A stretch of DNA of 64,000 bases, from contig NC_053146.1 of the NCBI RefSeq assembly GCF_016808335.1, positions 28,373,495 to 28,437,494 of the forward strand. The letters run 5' to 3'. Source of the stretch: Panicum virgatum (Eukaryota > Streptophyta > Magnoliopsida > Poales > Poaceae). The translations under genes were made by a program, and so were the position numbers. This document shows positions 34,419 to 47,717 of the stretch, in pieces (positions within the stretch are counted from its first letter, which is position 1; each line of letters begins with the position of its first letter). The notes beneath the pieces are model-generated. The model made no database searches, was not told where the DNA came from, and saw only the letters and a list, made by a program, of their open reading frames with translations.

Positions 34419-37400
34419 TATGGCAGAACCACCTGAATTATTACGGCTCAAGTGCGCTGGCCATCACCATAAAGGCAACACCGGCTCGAACACACTTCAA
34501 ACGGAACAATTCTTGGTCTGTCGGGTAACGTCCCGATACAACCACCAGATCTCAGATCGAACAAGCATACCCCGCACGAAAGCGAGTCCAGAGATATTAC
34601 AACCATATATTTTACAACACAGGCATAGTAGTTATTACAACAAGTTCAAAGTATTATTACAGGTCCAAACTCAGCAAAATGTTATACAAGACATAAGTTT
34701 AAAGTTCAGAGTTAAAGCAGCGGAAAGATAACACGACGGCTACAACACATCGCAAAAGGATACCCAGCTAGCCCAAGCAAGGTATTACTCATCGGGGTCA
34801 TTGCCGGCCGGGGACGGATCCCACTCCACGGACCAGCCAGGAGGCAAAGAGCAGGGCCAAGTCAGACTAGTGGTCTGGTCCTCAAAACTCATACCTGAAA
34901 CAGGATTCAACAACAAGACTGAGTATACTAATACTCAGCAAGACTTAACCGTCAACAGATATACTTAGTCCACTTAACTAGACTATGAAGGGTTCTGTAA
35001 GGCTCTGGTTTTCCCTTTTGCTGAAAAGCAACAAAGAGTAGGTCCTTAATTTCACATTTTAGCTATCAATATTCTAGTTGATTAACCATTCTATGTAAGC
35101 AACTAATTCTAATCAACCATGGTAGAACTTTAGACAAACATCAAGATTGATCTTAATAACATTACTCTTATTACTCTGTGTGGCAAAGGGAACAAGTAGT
35201 CTCAATATCCGTGAGAAACGGACAATTCGAATCGGATTTCCAACCTTGCAAGGTAAACCTAACACACACGTTTGGAACACCGTCGGGTCATTCCTAAACA
35301 ACCATTGACCTTTCATTTAGGCTTGTGGATAGGGTCACTCTCCCCGACTACAGGGCACCAACTTCCTCCCTGCACCCGTGGTGTTGCGCAACATAACCAT
35401 AAATAAAAACCTATCTCTAAGAGAGAGTGAAAGGTATATCCACTCACCGGGCCGATCAGCTACTAAGCTTACCGCGTATCATATTTACGGCATGTGGCTA
35501 GTATGTTCAAACACTTAACCACCGCTACCACACACTGCGGCCTTATCAAGTTCATCAACACAGACGGACTTCAACAAATCCGCCCATGATACTTATAGTG
35601 ATTGCAGGAAGTAAACAATCAACTCCTATAAGCTCGCGAGTGACAGGCAATCACTCGACTTTTACCGGTCCTATTAGCATAACATCTAACTCGGACTCAA
35701 ATCTAGTGTTCAATCAGTAGGAACCTAGAATTATGCAACTAGGGTTTTCAATCAATTCCAATAACTTAAATGCACAAGTAAATAATAACGATAAGTTGTA
35801 TAATTTGAAATACTGGGTTTATGTCCAGGGCTTGAATTCGCGGTAGTCACTAGCTAATTCAGCATTGGGCTCTTCCGGTCTTTGGCCCGTGTCTTCAGTC
35901 AGTGTAGCGGCGTTCACCTGGGCTTCTTGATCACCTCCTTCGGACTCCGGAATCAGCTCGTACGTCTCGTCAGCTAGAACAGTCGTATCTATATGTGATG
36001 CAAGAAGCAGTATTACAATCATACACACTTCGCGATAAAGTTGTAGTCTAAAAATTAGCAAACATAAATTATCATATGGGAAATTGTTTATAGAGTAGTT
36101 CTAATCTTAATTTTACCTCATAAAATGAACTGGGTGGCAGTTTTTAAAAGCGAATTAAAATGCATGAAGTAATTTGACTATTTTAATTCATAAAGTTCTA
36201 TAGTGTTTCTGGATCTCAAATTTTACAGACATGAATATATGACCAAAATATAGTTCCACAAATATTCTCAGATTTTTCTAAGCAAGGAAACTATTTACCA
36301 TAATTAAAGCCTACTTAACAAGCATTAAATCAAAGATATAGTTAAACAGATCTAAAATTTACCAAACTTTCGCAATAGCAAGCTTTTAGTGACATGCATG
36401 CTTGGAAAAAGTTTCAAACACATAACTTTAATATTTCTACCAGCATAAATACATTAGCAAAACTAGTAGATCTAGGAATCTTGAAACTTTGACCTAGTTA
36501 ATCATGTCAAAAGGTGTTCAAATTTTTATCATGTACTAGTAACACTGCAAGACATATTCTAGCCAAAAATCACATGAAGTTACTGACTACAACTCCTAGA
36601 ACAATTTCTCTCCATTTATTCTTTCATTTATCCTAGAGAATAAAATATCCAGAATTTGTCCAAGGTCTGTGGACAAACTTGTAGATCCTATCACAAGGAT
36701 TCCAAAACATTTTGATTTATATTTTCTATGAAGTTTTAGGTATTTTTGAAGTTCACTGGTTTGAATGCTATTGTTCATGTACATTTTTCGATCTAGCCCC
36801 TAGAACTTTCTTTTCTTTTCAATGGAGGTCCCTGCCCGGAGCAGGGGAGGCACGGCGCTGCTAATCCCAGCAAGGATGGTCGTCGGAGGTGGGGGCTAGG
36901 TAGGGGAATAGCTAGAGGACGTCGACGCGCACCTTTTGGTGCCTGAGATTGAAGCCGGGGTGGTCGGGAAGGTGGTCTCCGTCGTGGATTGCGGCGGTTC
37001 GGCGTAGGTCGTTGGCGGTGAGGTTGGTCCGGCGATCGGGGGTGGGAGAGGAGTGGCCGGTGAGCTGTGTGAGAGCGAGGTGGAGCTGGGGGTGGGGTCT
37101 GCGCAGATGAAACAGTCGTGGAGGAGCGGGGCGACGGTGAGCTCAAGCTCGCCGGCGTTCGCGCAGCCGGTGGTGGCGTTCTAGAGGTTCGGGGCGGGGA
37201 ACTTGCGAGGGAATGAGGGTAAAGGGATGTGGGGTTCCCCTGGTGCTGAAGAGCACGAGAGGAAGGGAGCCGGAGCTCTTGCCCGAGCTTGCCACAGCGG
37301 CAGCGATGTGGCGGCCGCGCAGACGGCCGGGGCAGCGTGGCGAGGGAAAGAGGGCTCCAGCGCGGGTGGGAGTGGGGGCAGGGGGTTGCGGGGGTGCTGC

Positions 37401-37993
37401 GTGTGGTGGTGGAGCAGTAGGAGATGGCCTCTCGGCCTTCCTGAGTGGCGGCGGCGCCATTCTGCGCCGGCGACAGAGGAAACAGAGAGAAAGAGAGGAG
37501 GAAGACGACAGGCTGGACTTTTTTGCAAATTCAAAAAAGTTTAGGGGTCCTACTGTAAAACAAAAATAACTCCTAAACTAGGGCTCAAATGAAAAAGTGC
37601 CCAACATGAAAGTTGTTTATCTTTTCAAGATCTACAACTTTGATGTTGTGCAAAACTTTATTTGACCAAAGGTTGAAAAGTTATTTTGAAAACATAGAAA
37701 GGATTTTGAATTTAATGGACTTTCATCTTTTCCAAAACGAATTCATCTTAATTTTAGACTGAAAAGTAAAATTTCCGGCCATGTAATGATTACACTGAAT
37801 TTTACAAAGAAACCCTCCACAAAAGCAACATTCACCCATCTTATTCAAATTAAATTATAGGAAGGACCTTGCATCAAATCATATTTACACAATTAACCTT
37901 ATATTTTTAAAATAAGACCCTTGTTCAAGTAATTTAAGCACATGATGTATAAAATAATTACAGTTCTACTGTGCAGACACCTAGGGTGTCACA
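34419..37993 (-). repeat. TEK-E1 3' LTR (3575 bp)
   Basis: Aligns through its length with the TEK-E2 LTRs (47718-51592, 58952-62128) with many differences. Ends GTGTCACA at 37986-37993. The GC-rich stretch 36800-37500 has overlapping open frames on both strands without domains. It contains the conserved AAAGTTGT hairpin at 37609-37641. Confidence 0.85.
37609..37641. other. LTR stem-loop AAAGTTGT...ACAACTTT (TEK-E1)
   Basis: Eight-base inverted repeat about 350 bp inside the LTR start. Found at the same place in TEK-E2 and, with a 10-bp stem, in TEK-F. Confidence 0.65.
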
Positions 37994-40900
37994 GCCTTCC
38001 CGCTAAAAGGAATCTCGCCCTGAGATTACAGGAAGAATAAGGACGGAAAGATTTGGTACCTGGATTGGTTCCAAGAAAGTCAGAAAAATTTCTTTGGAGA
38101 TAAGTTTCAGTCTCCCAAGTGGCTTCTTCCTCAGTATGGTGATTCCACTGGTTTTTGTACATCTTAACCTTCTCCCTTCTGGTACTTCTTTCTTTGGTGT
38201 CAAGAACTCTAATTGGATACTCAGCATAAGATAGATCGGGTTCAATTTCGATATCTTGTGGTTTAATGATCTCAGTGGGCACTTTGATGCACTTCTTGAG
38301 TTGAGAGATATAGAAGACATCATGAATGACGGCCAACTGAGAAGGAAGACGTATTCGGTAGGCAACTAGACCACAAGCTTTGATGATTTCAAATGGTCCA
38401 ACATATCGGGGTGCTAATTTCCCTTTTATGCCGGAGCGTTGCACACCTCTAGTAGGAGATACTCGCAGATATACGAAATCCCCTACATTGAACTGTAAAG
38501 GCTTTCCTCTTTTGTCTGCATAACTTTTCTGTCTTGATTGGGCTGCTTTAAGATTAGTCCAGATAACTTTGACTTTCTCTTCTGCCTCAGTGACTAGATC
38601 TGGCCCAAAGACTTTGCATTCTCCAGTTTGTGACCAACTCAAAGGAGTTCGACACCTACGACCGTATAACGCTTCAAATGGTGCCATTTGCAAGATGGAT
38701 TGATAACTGTTATTATATGAGAACTCTGCCAGTGCTAGGCACTTGTCCCAGTTCTTGCCATATTGAATAGCACATGCCCTCAACATATCTTCAAGGATTT
38801 GATTGATTCGTTTGGTTTGCCCATCTGTTTGTGGATGATAAGCTGAACTACGAATCAATTTGGTTCCAAGGGATTCTTGCAAATTGCTCCCAGAAACGTG
38901 CAATGAACTGCGCCCCACAATCAGAAATGATCCACAAGGAAACACTTGTATTTTGCTTCTCTCTGGGATAGCTTTTCCTTGATGATTTTGATACCTTCAT
39001 CATATAATTGTGCCATGATGATGCTATCATGAAGTGTAGGTTCGACAGCTATATGGTTCAGACTTCCTTGAGGTACCATTTCTAGGTTTAGTTTCATCAT
39101 TTCCTGGCATAAAGTTTCATTGAATGGATCTACAGATAGACAATGGCATTGTGACTTGCGGCTGAGTGCATCCGCCACCACATTAGCCTTTCCTGGATGA
39201 TAATGCACTTCTAGATCATAGTCCTTTATCAATTCTAGCCAGCGTCTCTGTCTCATATTGAGATCAGCTTGGGTGAAGATATACTTGAGGCTCTTATGGT
39301 CATTGTAAAATATTACAATGAGTTCCCATAAGATGATGTCTCCAGAGCTTAAAGCAAGTATGACAGCTGCTAACTCCAGATCATGTGTTGGATAATTCTT
39401 CTCATGATTCCGGAGAGCTCTTGATGCATAAGCGATCACCCGGTTGTCTTGCATAAGTACACAACCAAGTCCCGTACTAGAAGCATCACAATAGACATCA
39501 AAAGGTTTGGTACTGTCCGGTGTAGCCAGCACTGGAGCAGTAGTCAGTCGCGCTTTGAGAGTTTGAAAGGCCTCTTCACATTTATCATCCCAAACAAATT
39601 TTACTCCTTTCTTTAATAACTCCATCATAGGCTTGGCTATTCTGGAGAAATCAGAAATGAATTGACGATAGTATCCAGCTAAACCGAGAAAACTGTGAAT
39701 CTGATGGACTGAAGTAGGAGGTTTCCAATCCATCACTTCTTGCACTTTAGCTGGATCAATAGATATACCTTCACTGGAGATAGTATGGCCCAAAAATTTC
39801 ACACTATCTAGCCGGAATTCACACTTAGAGAATTTGGCATAAAGGTGATGATCTCGTAATCGCTGAAGAACGATGCGTAAATATTGAGCATGATCTTCTT
39901 CATTCTTGGAGTAGATCAAAATGTCGTCGATGAACACCACGATGAATTTATCAAGCTCCGGCATGAAGACTGAATTCATCAGGTACATAAAGTATGCCGG
40001 GGCATTGGTAAGACCAAAAGACATAACCAGATACTCATAGAGTCCATATCTGGTCGAGAAAGCTGTTTTCGGAATTTCACAGGGCTTGATCTTTATTTGA
40101 TGATAGCCAGAATGAAGATCGATCTTAGAGAAAACCTTGGCTCCAGTTAACTGATCAAACATGATATCAATGCGGGGAAGAGGATACTTGTTTTTAATAG
40201 TGACCGCATTGAGTGGTCGATAGTCAACACATAGCCTTAAACTGTTGTCCTTCTTCTTCACAAACAGGGTTGGGCATCCCCATGGTGAAGCACTTGGGCG
40301 AATAAAACCCTTGTCAAGAAGATCTTGAAGTTGGATTTTCAATTCTGCCAATTCATTTGGAGGCATTCGGTACGGCCTCTTAGAAATAGGGGCGGTACCG
40401 GGTTGAAGCTCGATAATGAATTCGATATCTCTATCAGGGGGCATTCCAGGCAAGTCATCTGGAAATACATCCGCATACTCACACACAATAGGAATATCTT
40501 CAATTTTAATTTCTTTTATGGCATAAGCGCAAGAGTTGAAGCACTCTCGTTGTGGCAGATAGAGTATGGTGGCTTCTTGATAAGGTGAATCTATCTCAAT
40601 AGCTCGGGAAGAGATATCTAATAGTACTTTATGTCTAGTCATCCAATCCATGCCCAAAATAACATCCATGCCTTCTACGTTCAACAATATCAAATCTGTC
40701 TTTATCAATTTGCTACCCAACTTAATTGGCACATGTCTAATGATTTGATTGGAAGCTATCTTCCCACCAGGGGTTGCTATCATGTAAGATCTCTTGGTAT
40801 GACAAAAATCCAATCCTACCCTTGCTCCAAACTTGGCACTTATAAAACTATGAGTTGCACCAGAATCAAATAATATGACTGCGGGTTTATTGTGGATAGA

Positions 40901-41166
40901 GAAAGTACCCGACATGACTGGTGCTCCTTCGGGAAGCTTTGCAAGAGTAGTGAAATTAACTCGCCCCTGTCGGACTTGCACCATTTGTTTCTTGCCCTTG
41001 CCCTTGTTGTTTTGGTTGGAGTTCTGCCCGGGATAAGATTTCTTGTGTTGCGGGCAATTCTTGGCGAAATGGGAAGTACTGCCGCAATTGAAATATCGAT
41101 TGTCGCTGTTCCCGCGATTGAACTATGGGGCATTTGGCCTTGGGCCAAACTGCTGCTACTGCTGAA
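37994..41166 (-). pseudogene. TEK-E1 pol with deleted integrase core
   Basis: From high to low coordinates: gag zinc knuckle with its first Cys replaced ([14 protein letters not shown], about 41052-41093), protease [14 protein letters not shown] with [40 protein letters not shown] and catalytic [13 protein letters not shown], RNase H with [15 protein letters not shown], in one frame 40984-38921. Compared with TEK-E2 a 467-bp segment is missing at 38927-38932, at a shared ATGATC; it removes the integrase zinc-binding HHCC domain and the first catalytic Asp. The rest of the core (TDGQTKRINQ, where relatives have TER), the GPF block (KLAPRYVGPFEII) and the C-terminal chromodomain ([20 protein letters not shown]) follow in another frame to 37989. 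The RNase H around 39300-39350 also shows small compensating indels. Confidence 0.85.
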
Positions 41167-44100
41167 TGTAGATGCACCGCCTAAATTAAACCGGCTTAAA
41201 TGCACTAACCATCATCTTAATACTTAATCAAGTTACAGTGCACTTAAAATGGTGTAATCTGACAGGCTGTCGGGTAAATCCCGATTAAACTACTGTACTC
41301 CAGGATCACAATTGCACTAGTAGACCTGTACGAAGATGAGCACAGGTGATACAAGCATACAAAAATACTCAAATAATTTACAATACAGGTTTTACCTAAA
41401 AGGTTTGGAAACAAACTATAGAGTTTAAATACACAGCGGAAGTTTTAAAAAAAATTGAGTTCGAAATACACTACGATAACCACGACGACGATACAAGGTG
41501 AGCGCCACATCCTGCCCACCGATGTGATGCCGATCTACCCGACCTTCACGGAGAAGATAGGACCCACTTGACAGTCCACCCAGGAGGAAGTGGTTGTCCA
41601 ACCCAGGACGCACAGACCTCCTAGAAGTCAGCGGAGACACAACCTGATCAAAGGGGTTACAACAACAACCCTGAGTATACAAATACTCAGCAAGTCTTAC
41701 CTGACTATGGTATATACTTAGCTGACTCCTAGACATTCAAAGCTGTTTGGCTCTGGAGTTATTTTGCTGAAAAGCTACTAATAGTGGATCCTTACTTTTA
41801 GTATTTTAGCTCAAGTTTATTATACAAATACCGACTAGATTTGCCTGTACATCTAGAGCACGCATGGTTAATCACATTATCTTTTCAGAGTACCACAGCC
41901 ATACCTCATAATCTCAACTTTCCATTTCCAATTCCATCATTTACTACGATGTGACAAAGAGATCAAGGTTCTCATATCCGTGAGTCACGGCGAATCAATT
42001 CGATTTAACCTTGCAAGGTAGACCTAACCAACACGACACATGTACACCCCATCGGGCCACACGCATCAACTGTTTCAATCGTTACCATGACATTTGAATC
42101 GCGCCTGCTAAAACCCAGGTGTTGGGCCCCTCACGGCAAACTCCCAAAGAACCTGAAGGTGGCATCCATCCAACACCCGCCAACTCCCACGCCCAGCGTA
42201 GCAGGTAGGGATTCAAAGTATCGTTGTAAAGCGGTACACAGCTTACCGGTTTCGACTACCTCCTATTTCTGGCATGTGGTTAGTACTGTTCAATCCTCGA
42301 TCAGTAGTGCCAACAATGGTACGGTCCTCAATCGACACAGGCGGAGATTCACTTTCCACCTTCCATATCCATAACCAAATTCATCTCCGCCCGGTCTCCA
42401 TTTTTCCTTTCTTTCCTAAAGATTCATTCTTTAGCAACCCTTTCATAAGTAACAAGGACCTATATCTCGCGAGTGACAGGAATCACTCGACTTCTACCGA
42501 ATCCTGATTAAGCATTGCAGTACTAACGACCTGTACACTAGTAGAGACTCATAGGTACCTAGGGAGAGACATGCATACAAGGGTTTCATTCAATTCCTAG
42601 AAAACCTAATGCACAATACTTAAATAATAACATTGAATACTGAAAGTAGGGGTTATGCTCCGGGGCTTGCCTTGCAGGTCAGCAGGATTAGTGACTTCTT
42701 CGGGATCTTGATCAACGACTTCTCCTGGTTGCGGTTCTCCTGCGTAAGGCTCCTGGACTGGCTCGGCAATCAGCTCGTAGGCGACTTCGGTTTCAGCGTC
42801 TATACGAATAAAAATATGCCATGCATGAGACTCATGAAATGATACAATGCACTACACACAATGAAAGGCATGGACCAAACTCCAAAAGCGTCTACGGAGC
42901 AACCTCACAACTAGGGTTACGACGGAAATGGTTTAGAACTGAGGTACAGGCTTTGGTTCTAATGCCTTTTAGCCTGAAGTGTTTCCTATCAAGCAAAAGT
43001 TACTAAACTCGCTTCAAAGGATTAACTACAACCCTAGAACAACATGGATCAAATTAACCAAGGGTTTGTTTTGTTGCAAAAACACATGCATGAAAGAATT
43101 AAATACAACAAATATAAAAGAAAAGAGCCTAGCTAGGAACAAATTAAAAGCAAGTACCCAACTTGCAGATATGATCAAGCCACATGAATTTATCAGAAAA
43201 ACATGATTTTGATAAAGCATGCCACACAATTTTTCCAACATTTATTGCTGACCGAAAACATTTATTTTAACTCTAGCAAGTTAAACTAAACATAAATAGA
43301 TTTACCCAAAAGTGCACAGCACCAGCACATGAAATTTTTACAGTGGATTACACATACAAAGATTAGGCTACTGCATAAATTTCATGATTTTTAGAACAAC
43401 GAAACAGCAGGAATAAATTAATTAAGATTAGACACAAGGCAATTTATAGCACAAATACAACTGATGTAGCACAAGCAAGGATAATTTTCCTCTGAAGTTT
43501 GGAATTTACCTAAGCCAACAAAATTGAGTTTGCATTTTTAGCATTTTTTTACACTTTTCTACGATTTTTGGAAGATTTCAGCCGAAATAAACAATAAAGA
43601 AAAACATTAAAAAGGGGGGAGGCTGACAGCCGGGCCCCACATGCCAGTGGGCGCCGGCCCAGCTCCCGTTTCCCTCCCCTCCCCTGTTTTCGCACGTGCC
43701 AGGGCCATGGCCGTGGCCACGGCGGCGGCGGCCGACCGGCAGCTCTCCGGCGGCGCGGCCTGGCCCACCCGCAGCCGGGACAGCCCGGCGGGGCCGGCAA
43801 AGGGCGGAGCAGGGGCGGTCGCGGGGAGGCGCAGAGAGGGGTGGGGAGCGCGCGGCGGCCCACAGCGGTGCAAGGCAGGGCGCACGGCGGCCCGCAGCAT
43901 TCCGGCCCGGCCACGGCCGGCCGGCGGCGAAGGCATGGTGCACCGCGGCCAGGGGGCCCAGGCCGCCCTGGGGCAGCGCGTTCCCGGTGGCGGTGGCGCA
44001 AGAAAAAGAGGAGGAAGGGATCGGGGATGATGAGTAGGGTATAGAGAAGCTCGTAGCTACCTTCAATCGGCTCGAGGAGAGGCGGAGGTGGTTCGTCGGC

Positions 44101-44771
44101 GAGAGGGCGAAGCTCCGGCGGTCGGCTTTTGGGTGGTCTGCGGCGGCAGCTTCGATTCCGGCCGAGTAACGGCCCAATCGAGGTTGGGGCGGTGCTGTAG
44201 GGGTGCGGGGTGAGGTGGAGTGGCTCGAGGGTACGAAGGACGGCGGCGTGATAGGAGAGGATGGCCAGTGTAGAGGGTAACGGGGCTAGTGTTCGCTCGG
44301 TCCGCTTGCAGCGCGAGGAAGGGGAAGGGAATGAGGAGGAATGGAGGATGGGCGTCGCGAATGGATAAGGAGGCATCTACGCGGCGTGCGAGGATTGCCA
44401 ACGACCGACGCGTGGAGGAGGCGCCGACGGCCACAGTCGCCGTCATGGGCGCCAGGCGACACCGTGGCGAACACAGGAGCAAATAGTGTTTGATTTTGAC
44501 CATTTTTGACTCGTGTTTGACCATCCAAAACTCAAATTTTGATATAGGAACTTGAAATTTGGCCAAAATAAAAGTTGTAGAGCAAAAGAAGAGCTACAAC
44601 TTTCATTTTGGGCGAAAGTTGATTTGAGACTCGGATCAAGGAGAAAAACACAGTCGAACACGGCTAAAACGAAAGTTACTATGCGAACTCGATTAGCACT
44701 AATGACAGTGATTAACCTTAATTGGCGATTAAGCACGCTATTAGCGTTAAAATTAACACCGGGGTGTTACA
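41167..44771 (-). repeat. TEK-F 3' LTR (3605 bp)
   Basis: Starts TGTAGATGCACCGCC at 41167, ends GGGGTGTTACA at 44771. A different family from TEK-E by LTR sequence, although the organisation is the same. GC-rich part at 43600-44450 has overlapping frames on both strands, not credible genes. Stem-loop at 44571-44603. Inserted in the gag end of TEK-E1. Confidence 0.85.
44571..44603. other. LTR stem-loop AAAGTTGTAG...CTACAACTTT (TEK-F)
   Basis: Perfect 10-bp stem with 13-base loop about 170 bp inside the LTR start. The stem sequence is shared with the TEK-E LTRs although the surrounding LTRs are unrelated. Confidence 0.65.
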
Positions 44772-47717
44772 TCCTTCCCTCCTTAAAAGAATCTCGTACC
44801 GAGATTCAGGCACGAGAGAATACAAATAGGTGAGAAGGTTCAAAGATGAAGTACCTGGATGAGCGTTTAAAAAGTCCGGATACTTGGATTTCAGAAATTC
44901 CTCTTTCTCCCAAGTAGCTTCATCTTTGGAGTGATTGCTCCATTGCACTTTGTACAATCGGTTGGTTGTGCGACGAGTAACTCGATCCTTGCAATCAATA
45001 ATCTTGATAGGATGCTCAGGATAAGTGAGATCAGACTCGAGTTGAATTGAGTCGCTTTCAATAGCTTCAGTCGGAACTCTAAGGCACTTTCGGAGTTGTG
45101 ATACATGAAAGATGTCATGAATTGCAGAAAGATTCGCTGGCAGATCCAAGCGGTAAGCCACAGGACCGCATTTTTCCACAATTGGATATGGACCAATGTA
45201 GCGGGGAGCTAACTTTCCTTTTATTCCAAACCTTTGCACGCCTTTCCAAGGTGATACTTTTAAATAGACATGGTCACCGGCTTCAAAGGCGAGTGGACTA
45301 CTCCTTTTATCCGCGTAGCTCTTCTGCCGAGACTGCGCGATCTTCAAGTTCTCTTGGATAAGACGGACTTGTTCTTCGGCTTCTTGAACTATGTCAGGTC
45401 CAAAGATAGTTCTTTCACCCGCTTCAGACCAATTCAGAGGTGTTCGACATCGACGACCATATAGTGCTTCAAATGGTGCCATTTTGATGCTTTCTTGATA
45501 ACTATTGTTATAAGAAAATTCAGCTGATGGCAAGCATTCATCCCATTTCTGTGGGTATGCTAAGACACAGGCACGGAGCATATCTTCTACAATCTGATTT
45601 ACTCTCTCCGTTTGGCCATCTGTTTGAGGATGATAGGCTGAACTGCGAATAAGATGGGTCCCCAAACAAGCATGCAGTTGCTCCCAAAAGTGAGCAATGA
45701 ACTGGGTCCCTCGATCTGATATGATGGTCTTTGGCACACCATGTAAACACAGTATGCGATCCATGTACAACTCAGCATACTTCTTTGCTTGATAGATAGT
45801 TTTAACTGGAAGAAAATGTGCTGATTTGGTAAGGCAGTCTACTATGACCCAGATCGAATCATAACCCTTTTGAGTTCGAGGTAAACCGAATATGAAATCC
45901 ATGCTGATATCTTCCCATTTCCATTCACGTATACTTAAAGGCTGTAGAGTTCCAGCCGGCCTGAGATGACTAGCTTTGACTCTCCGGCATATGTCGCATT
46001 CAAACACATATTTGGCTATTTCCCTTTTCATCCGGGTCCACCAAAATTGTTGCTTCAGGTCTTGATACATTTTGTTGCTACCAGGATGGATGGATAGTCG
46101 TGAGGTATGAGCTTCATCAAGAATCTGCTTTTTGAGCTCAAAATCTTTAGGCACCACTAATCGGCTCTTAAACCATAGTACATTCTCACTATCTTGGTGG
46201 AAACAATTTACCTTCGGATCTCCTTCTGAAATTCTTCTCTGAATTTCCTTTACTCCTTTATCTTTCTTTTGTGCTTCGATGATCAGATCATGAAGAGTAG
46301 GAGTGAGTTCTAGATGGGCCAATGTGCCATGTGGTACAATGCTCAAGTGCAACTTTTCCATTTCAAAACAGAGAGACTCACTTAATGGTATAGCCGAAAG
46401 ACAATGACAGTGAGCCTTGCGACTTAGTGCATCCGCAACTACATTTGCCTTGCCAGGATGATAATGTACTTCGAGTTCATAATCTTTAATCAACTCTAGC
46501 CATCGTCTTTGACGCATGTTCAGGTCTGCTTGAGTGAAAAGATATTTGAGGCTCTTGTGATCTGTATAGATATTGCAGAGTGTACCGATAAGATAATGTC
46601 GCCAGATCTTCAGAGCATGGACTACAGCTGCTAATTCAAGATCATGTGTAGGATAATTTTCTTCATGACGCTTGAGTGATCTAGAAGCATAAGCAATCAC
46701 CCAATTTTCCTGCATCAGAACACAGCCAAGTCCTGTGCCTGAGGCATCACAGTAGACATCAAATGTCTTGGCAGTATCAGGTTGGGCCAAGATTGGAGCC
46801 GAAGTGAGAAGTGTTTTCAATTTCTGAAAGGCTTACTCACATTGATTACTCCAATTGAACTTGACACCCTTTTTCAGAAGCTCAGTCATAGGTTTAGCTA
46901 TTCTGGAGAATTCCAGAATGAACCAAAGATAATAACTAGCTAAACCCAGGAAACTGCGGATTTGAGGAACTGAAGTTGGAGCTTCCCAATCCAGTACATC
47001 TTGTACTTTGCTGGGATCAATAGAAATACCTTCAGCGGATATGACATGACCTAGAAATGGAACTTCTTTCAGCCAAAAATCACACTTGCTGAATTTGGCA
47101 TATAGCTGATGCTCTCTGAGATGCTGAAGTACAATATGAAGGTGTTGAGCATGTTCTTCCTCATTCTTGGAGTAGATTAAAATATCATCAATGAATACCA
47201 CGACGAACTTGTCTAACTCCGGCACGAATACCGAATTCATGAGGTACATGAAGTAAGCTGGAGCATTGGTTAATCCAAAAGACATAACCAAATACTCATA
47301 TAGACCATAACGAGTGGAGAAAGCTGTTTTTGGTATATCTGCCAGTCTAATTTTGATTTGATGATAGCCAGATCGGAGATCTATTTTTGAGAATACTTTA
47401 GCTCCAGCTAACTGATCAAAGAGAAGGTCAATACGGGGGAGTGGGTATTTGTTCTTGATGGTGACCGCATTCAGGGGTCGATAATCCATACATTACCTCA
47501 ACCCTTGGTCCTTCTTCTTGACGAATAGAGCTGGGCATCCCCAAGGTGATGTACTCGGTCGAATGAAACCTTTATTGAGTAAATCTTGTAACTGAAACTT
47601 TAATTCAGCTAACTCACTCTGAGTCATTCCGTAGGGCCTTCGAGATATTGGTGCGGTACTAGGTTGTAATTCAATAACGAACTCAACATCTCGATCTGGA
47701 GGCATGCCTGGCAATTC
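44718..47717 (-). pseudogene. TEK-F pol: RT, RNase H, integrase, chromodomain
   Basis: Enters from the protease-RT linker ([18 protein letters not shown]) next to TEK-E2. RT shows [40 protein letters not shown] and [13 protein letters not shown]; RNase [20 protein letters not shown]; integrase [10 protein letters not shown]...CDICRRVKA (zinc site), [28 protein letters not shown] and [17 protein letters not shown] (DDE core complete); GPY block; and chromodomain ([19 protein letters not shown]). Two in-frame stops interrupt it, TAA at 47490-47492 and at 46830-46832; otherwise the frame is open for about 1000 codons. The frame runs past the polypurine tract into the LTR before stopping at 44718. 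The protease is on the other side of TEK-E2 at 62129-62595. Confidence 0.9.
47713..47717. repeat. Target-site duplication AATTC (left)
   Basis: AATTC immediately left of TEK-E2; the same five bases are at 62129-62133 immediately right of it. The interrupted TEK-F protein resumes across the pair. Confidence 0.9.

Larger units (their letters stand above)
34419..41166 (-). mobile_element. TEK-E1: Tekay-like chromovirus (3' half)
   Basis: 3' LTR 34419-37993, then pol on the minus strand to 41166, where TEK-F is inserted. Gag and 5' LTR must lie beyond the window. Inserted in the RT of ATH-X. Same family as TEK-E2, clearly older: LTR start mutated (TATGGCAG for TGTGGCAG), gag zinc knuckle damaged, integrase deleted in part. 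Confidence 0.85.

Noticed and set aside
36793..37569. Proline- and arginine-rich frames in the TEK-E1 LTR (and 50593-51206, 60969-61744)
   Set aside because: Copies of the same LTR segment; compositional artefact, no start context or motif supports a gene.
43549..44566. Up to 275-codon frame in the TEK-F LTR
   Set aside because: Low-complexity GC-rich LTR sequence with open frames on both strands.
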